Assembly (NCBI RefSeq): GCF_032854445.1
Contig: NC_088307.1
Location: 10,988,017-11,052,016 of the forward strand
From: Liolophura sinensis
Taxonomy: Eukaryota; Mollusca; Polyplacophora; Chitonida; Chitonidae
Length of the DNA: 64,000 nucleotides
Direction: 5' to 3'
Position numbers and translations under genes: made by a program. Below the pieces are notes generated by a model. That model searched no databases and had not been told where the DNA came from. It saw only the letters and a program-made list of their open reading frames with translations. Below, in pieces: positions 49,382-62,100 of the stretch (positions are counted from its first letter, which is position 1; each line of letters starts with the position of its first letter).

Positions 49382-49883
49382 CTCAAGTTAATGACAGGAT
49401 GTTTCATTCAGAAACTGATGATGTCCATTGACGAATGACTCGGCAGTGATAGCTAGAACACACCTCTTAAAAGGTGTCAGTGTAGGCTACAGTCATACTA
49501 AGACAGACATTTTCTCTCCGACGTTAATACGCTTTTAGTGATAGTGTTTGTTATACCAACTGATACAGCAGTATCACATGGAACTCTGCTTGTAAAAACC
49601 AAAATGCTATCTTACTCATCTCAACGTTGACTCATACGTTGTATGTAGGAACAGAAAAGTTTGAGAATTGATTCTGTTGTACGTGTATGATTCGCTTGGC
49701 TTATGCTAATCTTGATGACAAACTTAGGAGTGCAGCTGTACTTGTATAGCCGTGACAACGACCCCAATACGTCATAGGCGTTGTCAATCTGTATACTCAC
49801 ACCCTTAATTAAGTTTTTGTTGCCTTCTGTTAAAAAAGTAGCGGACACTTCATTGCGTAGCTTATCGGCAATTTCAAGGCAAA

Positions 49884-51935
49884 ATGGGCTGCACTAAGAA
49901 GCAAGCATGCTGGTTAGTACTGGTTATACTCGATGTAATTTTCTTGATTGGCAGCCCAATCACGATAATTGCAATCGGTTTGGCCTTGGGTAAGCCTTAC
50001 CATACAACGAGACATTTCAGCGCCACAAACTGCACTGTTCAGAAAGTGGTGAATGTTGGCCAGATTGCTTGTCACTGCGACAGGTGGCACGGGTGTACGT
50101 CACACTACCCCTGCGTGGAGATCATAGTGGTTTACGTCACTGAAAGCGGGAAGAACGTTCCCAACGCCACGTTGTTCGATGATGCTCATAACTTCATTCA
50201 TTACGGATATTTACCTGTCACCTACGACAAAGAAGCCATTAAGGTAATAAATAATTTTTGTTTTGGATATACCCCAGTCCCCCCTCCCCCAAACGCATCA
50301 CTTACCTCTTTAATAGTACGTAAACTTTTAACTTTGTTAAATGGCTGACGACAATATTTATTTATTTATTCATTCGACTGGTGTTTTACGCCATACTTAC
50401 TTATTATTATTTCACTTATACAACGGCGGCTGCGATGAGCAAACCGGTCAAAGAGTGGGCAAAACGTACGACCATCAGCAGGTTGTTTGCAAACGACGGA
50501 AATGGAAAAACTCCCTCTGGTGAGCTGGACGATCGCATTGGTAAGAGTGAAAACGCCGTACTGGTATCAACTAATCGATTGCGTACGTTTTCAAACATGG
50601 CCAGCGCCATATAACCGGAGCGGTCACACCAGCTCAACATTTGAGATCATTTTGTTTATTTATTTTTTTTCATATTTTTACAGAGAATAAAAAGAAAGAA
50701 AAAAATAAAGAAAGAAAAACGAGGTGGACCACATTCAACAACCTGAACCACATGGACGGAGCAGATTTTTTCTCGCTGCTAAGCATCATTTGGCAGCTCT
50801 AATTTAGCACACTCCTACATCTACATGTATGTCTGTATCTGAAATGGAAATAGGACAGTTACAGTCTGATTATCAACTAAAAAGAATCTGTTACGTCACG
50901 TGTTTCATCCCGTCCAATATGGCCGAAAGAGACATCAGCAGAACCTTACTTTTGCCTGCATGTTAAACACCGTCCAAAAACATACTTAGCATCTGTATTA
51001 AATGTTTTATCAGATGTTGTGAACTTTACCAAAATGTGATCACCTCCCTTTCAACAAAATTCTTCATTTTGTCCATGCTTTTCATTGTAAGAAAAAGCCT
51101 CTATAGACCACTTAAATCTACGCATTAATATATTTTCATTTATTTGCTTAGGTTTTTGTGAAGAGAGTTAAGGGAGTTTGAATTCTTTGGTGGCCTTTAT
51201 GGATCATACTGTCAGTGTGTAGGAACTCTGATGTCATAACTTTTTTAGCCCATGAATAGAAGATTGCTGAAATAATGTTCTCAAAGATTCCTTCCTTCTG
51301 GACAACATCAGGAAAAGAAGTGACGTGACGTCAGAGTTCCTAGATACCGTCAGTATTGCTCATCAAGCCCATCAGAGAATTCATATAGATGAATCTCTGT
51401 CAACATTCTTCATAAAATCTAAAAACAATAAATGAATGTCACAGTGTTTTTGTGCATGCTTTTCAGTTGACTGTATGATGAAACATATTTTATATTTTAG
51501 CTTTCTTTTCACACTTTTTATTGAAATAAATATTTCTATTGTTAATTGCTTATAATTAAACTTTTTCCCTTTTTGTGACAGTGCTCTACGTATTCCTGTG
51601 ATGGAAGCGTAATCCATGACGCCGATAACGTCGCCACATTTGTTCGCGCGCACAGAAGACTCGGCCACTCGTACCCTTGCTTCTACAACCAAGAAAACCA
51701 GAGCGAGGCTCTCCTGAGGAAAGTTTCCACCACTGCCCTGGCGCTAGGACTTCTGTTCCCTCTGCTGTGTTTGATCGGTGCTCTGCTTCTCTTTATATTC
51801 CTGTACCATCGCATTCTTATGAGACGCGGAGAGAAGGTCTTGTGTCTCGGCCGGACTTACGACATTGAGCCTAACGAGTTATCTCCCCCTGTCCCAGTGT
51901 TGACGATATCCGAGTCGATAATCTAGCGATGTAGA
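49884..51935 (+). CDS. Two-transmembrane protein resembling KCNMB/TipE auxiliary channel subunits (2 exons, 237 aa)
   Basis: Exons 49884-50243 and 51582-51935, GT-AG, phase 0. TM1 at residues 9-34 (CWLVLVILDVIFLIGSPITI onward) follows a short cytoplasmic MGCTKKQA. The ~140-residue extracellular loop is Cys-rich (NCTV, CHCDRWHGC, YPCVEIIVVYV, YSCDG, SYPCFYNQENQSEALL). TM2 (ALGLLFPLLCLIGALLLFIF) is followed by a ~40-residue tail with SPPVPV. Two TM helices, YPC followed by a hydrophobic strand, and a second PCFYN just before TM2 are the layout of BK beta (KCNMB) and insect TipE/Teh subunits, which tune channel gating. Assignment is by topology and short motifs only, so it is tentative. The intron carries a SINE and a foldback sequence. 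A truncated inverted copy lies at 35893-36163. Confidence 0.72.
50350..50478 (-). repeat. SINE in the intron of the two-TM gene
   Basis: Reverse-orientation 3' half, starting TTTATTTATTTATTCATTCG then GGTGTTTTACGCC. Diverged. Confidence 0.7.
51179..51380. repeat. Imperfect foldback sequence
   Basis: GAATTCTTTGGTGGC..ATACTGTCAGT..TAGGAACTCTGATGTCA (51179-51238) pairs with the reverse of 51300-51380, with a ~70-bp loop. Non-coding, MITE-like. Confidence 0.6.
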
Positions 51936-52730
51936 GAACAGCTTCCGTACCGTATTACCTGATTTGGAAGCTTTAAAGTATTGGATGGTACCAGGTAGTA
52001 TCGTGACACTGAGGAGTCAACTTTTGCCAATACATCAGAAGCGGTAAACTGAAGAGTCAGCCTTTGACAATGAATACACGAGAAGCGGTGAACTGAGTAG
52101 TCAGTTTTTGGCAATGAGCATTATCTGTATTACCCTTTTTGAAAGTTTTTAATTTATGGGTTGAGCCGTGTGGTAGAGTAACGTTGAAGACTCGGCTATT
52201 GACAATGAATGGGCTACTCGAGGAGCCGCAGAACGACATCTGTACTCACTTGATTTGACTGAAAGCCGTTAGAAGTTTATGCATGTACGTGTTTTCCCAA
52301 CACTTTTGTTGTCTTTAATCAAACTGGAATATGTCAAGGTGAATACTTTTTTTCCCGAGTATTGAGGGAGCGAAATCAATCCCGACTATTTCAGCGTAAA
52401 ATAAAGACATCATCGAGTAACATAAGCAATTCGTGTGTGGATTACTGTTGAATGCTTTGTCTGAAGGAGATTGCGTGTGGAATGTGTTGTGGCGTCTAAT
52501 ATGTGTGGAATGTGTTGTGGCGTCTAATACGTGTGGAATGTGTTGTGGCATCTAATACGTGTGGAATGTGTTGTGACGCCTAATACATTTTAATTAAGAT
52601 CACTGCATTTGTTTTTAACTGTCACTGGTTAAGCCATGATGCAAATATGTGTGAGTAATTTGCTACTGATTAAGCATTTACATAAACAGATAGAATAAAA
52701 TCCTGAGGTAAATTGACGAGAGGCCTTGCG
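51936..52730. other. 3' flank of the two-TM gene; inverted match to 35.03-35.89 kb
   Basis: It contains a short ~52-bp repeat block (52000-52130; AAGCGGTAAACTGAAGAGTCAG) and four 28-bp units at 52475-52590 (GTGTGGAATGTGTTGTGGCG). The rest matches the left arm in reverse (GACATCATCGAGTAAC; ATTGACAATGAATGGGC). Confidence 0.75.
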
Positions 52731-52875
52731 TTAGAAGGTCTTCCAGCAACATGCGGATGGTCGTGAGTTTTCCACGGGCTGTGCCCGGTTTCCTCTCACC
52801 ATAATGCTGACCGCCGACGTATAAGTGAAATATTCTTAAGTACGGCGTAAAACACCAATCAAATAAATTAATAAA
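52728..52875 (+). repeat. SINE body and tail
   Basis: From GGTCTTCCAGCAACATGCGG to GAGT/AAGTACGGCGTAAAACACC and an AAATAAATTAATAAAT end. Not shared with the left arm. Confidence 0.8.
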
Positions 52876-54189
52876 TTGACAAGACGCAGTATTTCTTGTA
52901 ATTTGGTCTGATTTATGCATTTAAATGAACAATTAGAATAAAACCCTAACTGGGGTAACTGGACAACAGGCAGTATTTCTCCGATTACGTGTAACCATTT
53001 GCCAGTTATGACACTCGCTGTTCTGGTTTACTCTTTATGCTGCACGACTGGGCATCACCGAGGACTGATCCGTGCGCCATATTATGTAAATACATGTGGA
53101 GTATCACAACGAATTTGTCGCACAACCTCGAGTGACAGAGAGTACGGTAACGGTTGTAGTGAAGGACAGAACCCAACAGTACCATTTGAAAACCGTACAG
53201 CCCACATTGTTGGTCAGTTAACAGACAGATTAACTGACTGACTGATAGGTGCTGGACGCCATACTGAAGATTTATTGAGTCATTGCGTTTTGGCCAAGGA
53301 TACAGGAGATTCCGATATAAACCATCTGGCTTTGTCAAGACACTGATGAAATTTCCCATGTGAGACACAGGTATTTTTGCATGTTCAGAATGTGTCTCGT
53401 GCTGATTAAAGTCAGGTATATTTTCAAGCAACTTCACGCAAAAATACCTCAGCTACCTCACGAGTGCAGTCGACAATTTATTATCACCAAGGACTCGATA
53501 ACTGAAAGGGGATAAAGGAAATGCCAATATATCCCTGTTTGGGGTATAGAATGAACTCTCACTTAAAGTCTGTGCGAGAGATTGACTTGATTTAACCGAT
53601 TTTTTTTTCTAACATCATACTTGAGATGGTATTCATTTCTATCGGCAAGAAATCCAGAATGCCTACGGTAAACCACCGACCTTCGTTGAGTCACTGTCGA
53701 ACTTTCTCACGTGTGACCTATGCATAAAGGTGGTATGCAATTCGTCTGAGGCAAACTTCATGCAAGAGTACACTACAAAAATAATCTGTTAGTTTTAGCA
53801 GAAAGTCTGTTATCTGAGTGATGTTAGAACTTAATCTGTTATTATAACACAATGTCTAATGTATTCCGTATGTTAAATTAACGGAATGTGCGGAGCCCAT
53901 TATTTTTTGCGAGAGTACGCATAAGAGCTCCGTCGATCGCCAAATGCCACCAAGTCCAGAACAACAACGAAACCATAAGCGGGTTGCAAAAAAATTCCTT
54001 GGGCGAGACTGGGGTTGAACCTATGTCTCTGTTGTCGTAATTCTTGAAAAAAGCAAGCGGCTTAACTAAAGAGTTAATATCTACAACCGTCAGAGCGGTT
54101 AGAAGATCTGCATCTTAACCGACAGTGGCAGTTCACATGAAAGTGTTCCATATTAGACGCTAAGTATTAAGAGGAATTTAGAGGTCTTT

Positions 54190-56140
54190 TGAAACTCTCA
54201 AAGAAATAATCTGTTAAATTCAACAGAAAGTCTGTTGTCTGAGTGATGCCAGAATTTATTACAAAATAAGTAAATGTTTTAAACATTTGGTTTACACATA
54301 TTTTTCCTCTATGTACACAGTTGTTTTTTTTACTTATATACGCATGCATATGTATAAAAAAGAAATGCAAAGTGAATGTAGTAATAATAATGAAGTCAAG
54401 GCATCACCACGTCACACGAAGCTTGACAATGATCCCGCCATCGAAAGCTTGCAATTACGTGGTCATACCTCGACTTATTACCATTATTACTATTGAACTC
54501 ACGTACAACTGTGAGTCTTAAGCGGTATATAGAGTATAGATGTAGCTGAATAAAGAGGAATACATTCAAAATGAATAGAATAAAAGCAAATGTATAGATT
54601 TACAGCACGCCGAATACAAATGTTAGATGACCTGAACATAAACAAAAATGTATAATCTATCTACGTTCTAACTGCACAGGAGTGGTTCTTATTGATATGC
54701 TACACGATCCCCTCGAAATACGAAATATATATCATGGTGCGTATAGCTGATAATGATATAAAAAAAGAAAAGAAAAACAAAGATGTACGGTTACCGACTT
54801 CGACGCGTGGCCCACATGCGTCGAGAAATCCACCACAAGCCAAAAAACCTCTGTCCCAACAACAACAGTAGCTTAAACGCCATGGTCCCACAGAACTGCC
54901 AGCAGATCCATGTCACAGCAGGCGTCAAATCCCTGGTTCTGTCAGTTAACAAAAAATGCTACCAGAAGTACCAGAAGGAACTTATTTACGATGTTAGCTA
55001 CATGGCACAGGAGCCCGGCAGATGACATCAGACATTCTGATTAACCGATTGCTGATCGACCTGTGAAACATTTGTATTGGTAAAACTGTGAAGAACATAC
55101 TATTTTGTTTTTAAGGTTCAACCTCTAAAACACAGGGGCTCTGTAAGGTGTTAGCTTTACTAAAACGCACTGGGCAGTGAACTTCAAAGAATGCATTATC
55201 GAATGACACCCAACATAAAGCAAACAAATACAAAAAGGTCAGGTTAAAATTATCCCACAAAAAATAAGTGCTAAAAAAGCTGAACTTAATGACGCAGTGA
55301 AATTTAAAGAAGACATAGTTCTTTGCTGCTTGCTGAAAACAAAAAATGCTTCAAACAACAGAAAACGATAGATACACTAGTATACACCGTCAGTACAAAC
55401 ATTGCATGTGTATACACAAGAATAATGTGTATAAATCAAAAATAACAATCGGATATTAAAAACGGTATAAACACGAGCTAACTGCAAGTTTTTAATTAGG
55501 AAGCTATGTGAACAGTCAATTTCAGAAACCTTTGTTAAACACCATATAAACACCATCTAAGTCCAGGTCTTAACTGGGAAGTTTGGCGAGCAGTCATTGT
55601 CAGAAACGTGTATTATAATCGATATAAAATACCATCAAATTGCAAGTATTAATTGGGAAGTTGTGGGAGCAGTCATTGTCAGAAGCGGGTGTTATAAGCG
55701 ACAAAAATCGATCTAATTCCAGGTATTAATCCACAAACGCGTATTATAAACGACAAAACAACGACCTAATTCCAGCCGTACATGTGATTTACAAACATAA
55801 GCACCATGTTAGTAGCAAATGAGTGGTGTTCAATGATTGTTCGAGTGCGCATGCGCCCACTCGTATGTTGTCTTCCACATATCTGTCACCAAGGCAGTGA
55901 GACCTGGACAGTCTTCAAATTCCCTGTCGAAGATCGGTTTTGAGCCCTCACCTTGTGGTCCTCAGTTTTTTTGAAGGCAAGCACTTTTAACCACTAAACC
56001 AGAGTCAGCAGGCTTGTGACAACTGTTTGTTGGGCCTTGGGTACAAAGTATAAGCAGTCGACCACGCTCGTGTACTCTAACGTTAGAACAGGGCAATTTA
56101 CCACGACGGTGTGTATATCTATCCAATCGCCGACAAATAT
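54190..56140. other. Right-arm-specific segment downstream of gene B
   Basis: About 2 kb without counterpart in the left arm. It holds ~88-bp direct repeats at 55480-55775 (GGGAAGTT, GCAGTCATTGTCAGAA, TATTATAA units). The frame 54783-55022 is not recognised. Confidence 0.5.
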
Positions 56141-56146
56141 ACAGCG

Positions 56147-59100
56147 TCATCCATAAATGTATTCGGATTCAAATTCCTGGTTCATGTACGGAACCGGTTG
56201 AGGGGGCCTGTTGAAATGTTCCATCTTAAATCCGTGACGAGGTATGAGTGAATTTTCGTCTTGAAACTCGTTCATTCCTCCGGAAGTCTCCAGTGTAATT
56301 GTACTTCCAAAAAGTCCATTGGTAGTGGTTATTTGTCGGGAAGGCATTTCGATGTTAACTGTAGGGGCGGGCCTGTCGGAAGAAGAAGGAATTGACGAAG
56401 CGAAACATAGAAACAGATTATCATGCATTCTGATCACAGAATGCGGACGTGGACCGGTTCCCCATTATACTAGATATGTCTCATCAACTCAATGTGCCCA
56501 ATAGCACAAGCTTTGCCTTTAGAATATACCTTCGAATAGCAATGCTGCTCTTTTAACTTAGCGATCGATCGACAGCTATGGCCATGTTGAATTTAAGATC
56601 CCCCGTTTGCCAGGATAATATGAATCTATTTAACTGGATCAACCAGTTAAACAGTTAAACCGATTGAACAATTAGAATGGAGCTTTGACCGAGAAACTTA
56701 CTTATTGGATGATGATGATGGTGATGATGATGATGGTGATGATAATAACTGTGTTCAGATCAAATTGCTCATACTTACGGCTGATTGTGTCTAATACAGG
56801 AGACAGCCCCAACGACGATCACAAGCAACGCAAGAAATTCCAAAACCGAACCGATTACAGCAAACATCATTACGTGAGCTGTAAACCAGAAAAAAAATTT
56901 AACCGTGACGTGAGATACTGAAACCCCTCCCAGTGGGATCTGAAAACTGAAGATCAAATTAATTTTTTAGCTCCCGTTTCTTTGGTTGTCTCTTTAGATT
57001 TACTTGAGAACTCGAGGCTTCCCATGATCGACACAATGCTGGTATACAAAGGGGCGCCATCGGCTATCAGGGGTCAATCAGGGGTCAGTTACAAACAAAG
57101 AATGTTACTCTACTGGTTATCTACATTTAAGTGACATGGAGTTACCTTTGGTCTCTGCAGTGGTAGAGGGGTCGACTACAGTCCTGAAGGTCATTGGTTT
57201 AAACCCAGAGGGGTCGACATGGGGGTACTGAATATTTGGTATATGCAGCCCACAAAGACGAGTTCCATAGACGCATTTCAAAAAACCGCCTTTAAGGAAG
57301 CAGTGCGCAACACATAAAAGTATCTGTGAACATGTGTCCAATATAAACACTTGTTGCTTTTGGTTGTATGCGATGTGCGCCTGTATGTAGATGGGGTGGT
57401 ATTGCTCGTACTCCTTACAGCGCATGTGCTTTTCTCTACCCTCGCTTTACATCACTGGCACTACCAGACACGATAGATCATGGCGTCTGTGCGACGCATG
57501 TACGCTTGCTTGGGCATAACCTCACCACTGTTCACAAGCAGAACGGTTTAATCAGCATTCAGCAAATAAAACTGTTTCAGGTGTTGGTTGGAGTCATAAC
57601 AGATGTTGTACGCACTGTAGATAACGAGAATGCATCTTCATAAAGTGTTATCAGTATCAGAGATTAAGGCTAAGTTTTTTTGTCTCATAACCGTGTCCCA
57701 ATGACCACAGCGTTGTTTTAAATTTCTGTACAAATTTTGTAAACCGTCAGTTACGTAAATCGAACGCAGTACAGCAGATGCACTGTGAGGAGTTGTCATT
57801 GCTCCCTATGTCAGTTGTTAAATGTGTACGGACAAAGCTTTTGTTGGACATGTAGTTTGTGTCATTATTGACTGCCAGCATATTAAAATAAATGCGGTCA
57901 CGCTCGTTGTGTCACGCGGGCTATAAATGACTCATAAAGCTCCGTCAGCACTTATGTCAGATGATCGTTGGGTTTCCATTGGGCCCTGCCCGCCTTTCAC
58001 CCATTGTAATGCTGGCCGCCGTCGTGTTAGTGAAATATTTTTGAGTACGGCGTAAAATACCAAACAAATATATAAACATTTTACACCCAGACGACATGAA
58101 GTCGAAAAAGCAACATTTCGTTTCATGACGTTCATAGCAAGATGACGTTATCATTTCCACCAGTCTTTCGAAAAATATTTACGATATTCTACCCTCACTG
58201 TGAAATATGCATATATGTTCTGACCGCAACATTACTGCGGTGACCACTGAGGCTGCAAACTAAAACTGGCTGTGACTTTAAGTCAGAAGGTTTACAATTT
58301 ACCTGACCAAGAACGGAGGTTTCATCAGACATGTCGCTGATATATAAACCTCACATGGTATCAGGCGCTTCCGTTTTCTCTGCTAATATACAAACTTGAC
58401 GTCGTGCCAATGACAAACTTTCCAGTACGGTATAGTGCCCCTCTCCTCTCAAAAGCGAGCTAGGCAATGCTCTGTTCTCCCGTATTTTTGGTATACTATG
58501 TTACAGTCTACGAAAAGTCAGGATAATTTTGATTGTAGCAAGTGGAATGTTCCGAATAATATTAACCCTTAGCATGTTTGGAATGTCCGACAAAATCTAC
58601 CTATTAAAAATAAAATATAGCAAATTCAGCATAAATTATTACACTTAATTATACAGTGCAATAAGTATTTACACAAAGTACTGAAAACGAAACGAAATAA
58701 ACACCACGCTGTGACAGCACAACTAGCTCATTTAATTATTTCAACTTTGCTTTTACATGTAACTCACTTTAAACCATAAGGTACTATAATGAAAGCAGAT
58801 GTATTTTTCACCCTATGATTTTGAAACTATATGGGTGGGTTGGGTAGGGCTGGTTTACCACTTTAATTATTAGCCTTGGAATTTTCTATTCTACGTGGTC
58901 GACAAAGATGTGTCCATATGCTTTCTGCATGTTGGATGCTGTAATAGTTACAACATAGTAATGCTATCAGTCCTTTACGCCAAGATGTACTGAGCATTGT
59001 AAAAGCAAGGTCAGAAATGCAAAAAAAAAATGTCCAGTGGGTAGTCCAGGCTAAAAAAAAGTGTTCTTTGTGGGGTGGGGGCGGGGGGAGAGGTCGTATT

Positions 59101-62100
59101 TTATGAGATGCGTTTCTTCTTTAGCAAAATAAGGGCTGGTTTCAACCAGGCGACACAATCAGCCAGGGTAGGCTGCAATACACGTGGAATGCTTGCCCAG
59201 TGTACGAAACTGCTAGAACTTTATATTTTATCATTTTTTCTGTTCATTTTACTGAAATAGATTCCACATTCAATTTCTCTAACGTTTTCATCTTGTGCTA
59301 ATGTTGCAAATTAAAATTTAGCTTGCATCAAACAAGTGTTCAAATAGATATGTTTAAGCCTACAATATAATTTGTCAGAGGCTATGCATTATTGCAATTC
59401 GCCAATATACAAGGAACAGGCAATATACTTTCACCGCAGGCGCTTTTGTCGGGTGTGCACGTCTTCTCATCATCTACACCTCCGGCGTCCCTACATGGGT
59501 CAGGTAACCGTCGTCTGGTTCTTGTTTCACAGTTACATTCTCCCCAAACTTTCCATGGATCAGCAGGTTCTGAATGGTAAACGAGAAATATGCAATGCCC
59601 TCCCTATGTGATTTAACATTTAAGGCGAATGAACGAATGAATGAATGCTTGGGTTTTAATTTTTCAGGACGACAATGTGTTTTTACACATACTATGTCTT
59701 CTTTGGCAGGGCAAGTCCGCGACTGAAGAATCATGTCGAAGACACCTCTCAGTGCTGAGCGCCAAGCGAGGCAGCAACAAGTACCATTTTTAAAGTCTTT
59801 GGAATCTCTAACAGAAATACAATCTTTTGGAATTTCTAACAGAAGCGTAGTCTCTCTAAACCAGACTGTCCTATCCTATCGGTTGAGTAGACTTACGGCT
59901 ACGGTTTTCTGCATAAAGAGAGTAGCAGAAGCCGTCAAAAAACGCACTCTCTGTCTTCCATGCAGTCAAGTAAGCGCAGTCGATGGAGCTGTTGCAAAAC
60001 TCAACAAGTACTTCAACCCGATGGAAAATGTGACCTACAAAATGTATGTATTCCGAAATTTATCTAGTGCTGCTTCACTGGGATGACTTACCGAAGATAA
60101 ATATGCCGCCCAGTCGTTGTACTATCCTTTTAATGCACCGCGGGAGGAAGTTACAACCTCCTCTTTCAAGAGCAAAGTTTAAAATTTTGTGATATTTTCT
60201 TGCAATTTACAAAATTACTCCCATTATATTGTTTAATAAATGCAGTTGTTTAGAAAATTATACCAGAATCCATTAGATTATTTTTTTTTAGTTTTGTCAT
60301 TTACATGATATGTTGAACCTCGTCCCTGTAGAGAGGGGATGGATCAAAAACGCTGAAATCATAGACCCATAAGTGAATGATCTTGCCAGAAGGTGGCCTA
60401 ATTTATTGTTGAAGGAAGCATGTGCAAATACTGTTCACCAGCACAAGCTCAAGGTGTTGCTACCTTTGTTACTCATACTGGTATTGTTACAGCTATGTGA
60501 TAGAACTAGTTTGTTTATAATAGAGATAGCAGTTCACTATTAGGATAAATATTGATGTTTGCCAACGATACATCTTAAGTCCTTTATCTGAGTGACCTGC
60601 GTACTCGGAATCACTAAACGATCGTAGACTTAAATATAAACCTTAAATCACTTTAAAACTGCTATTTCTCATGTAATAAGGTCAGAGTATTGCTTGACAC
60701 TGTAAATTCTGAGTAAGTTATTATACAGCAAATTTTTACTAAAACAACGGAAAGGAAAACACACGAACTTTAATTACTGAAATTTTAACTAAAGTCCTGA
60801 AATTGCGTCGTGATCCCGAGGCATGGCGTGACAGCACTGGACAAAGTATTTCTCCATAGTTCTTGTGTCGTCTGTTGTGACTTTAAAGCAAAGAGAACCC
60901 CAAAATAAAGTATACTCCACGTGATAAACCAGTCAACACTGTCCAGAAAAATGCATGTAGCGCTAATTAGTTATTACTGTTTCAGAATGTTTTTTAACAG
61001 AAAAAAATACATTTAATATACTGTGACCACTGTGACCACTGACGTCTCATGGAGTTTACCGCTTAAGACTTTTGTATTCAATATGCATATACATTTAGAT
61101 ACAGACTGCATTCGCTCAATAGCTATTAAAAAGGAACAATTTCAAACATATGGATGTGACGTCAATGAAAACAGACAGTCGTAGAATCCTTTTAAAAACA
61201 TTTTGCCCGGTTGGGAATATTCTGTTGTCCAGGACAGTGTATATTGGTCTTTCTCCTGATATATACTTCGTTGTAGTTTTTCTTAGTCTTTAAGAATAAT
61301 ACGTCCCTCAGCAGGTTGCAGATAGTCGTGGGTTCCTCCCGGGCTCCGCCCGGTTTCCTTTCATGAAAATACTGGCCGCCGTTGTATAAGTGAAATATTC
61401 TTGAGTACGGCGAAAAACAACAGTCAAATAAATAAATAAATTTAGAACAACATCTTTTGGTTTAGGCACTCGGTTTTCTACAACAGTGCCTAATAATATA
61501 TCACTCAGACTCACACTGCACTCACAGTGCAGTTTATCAAGATCGCTCGACACACGATCAGGTTGAAGACCATGTCACTTACCGTTACGTTTATATGTCA
61601 CCGGTTTTTCGCCAATTTTGTTCTCATCTGGGCAGCTTATCCTGCCGAATGTTCCAACGTCACTTGTTGTCGAATGACGTACCGTTAACTGAAGAAAAGG
61701 AAAAGATGAATTATTTATAATATAAGTGTTTTACGCCGTACTCAAAAACATTTCACCCATACGACGGTGGCTATCGCAGTATGGTGGAAGAAAACTAGGC
61801 ATAACCCGGTCTTTTGTGCAATAAAACTGTAAATATTAAAGACGCATGACATGTATTTATAAAAACACACGCATTAATGTTCAAACGTCTTGCTGTTTTT
61901 ATTTCAGCCCTGACGCCTTATCCATAAATGTGTTACAAGTATACGACTAGACACGCATTCGTTTTTGCTAAACCATAGGGTGGCAAATCATTTCCAGCTT
62001 TTTCTCCAAATCATTGGTGTTTTCTAGAAACATGTGACATGTCTGCTAGAGTGGCCAAAATAACAGTTTTTATTTTAACATGTATATGTCAATTAGTTCC

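Noticed and set aside
54783-55022. 80-codon plus-strand frame
   Set aside because: It has an ATG and a stop but no recognisable motif, no splice context and no copy in the other arm; not called as a gene.
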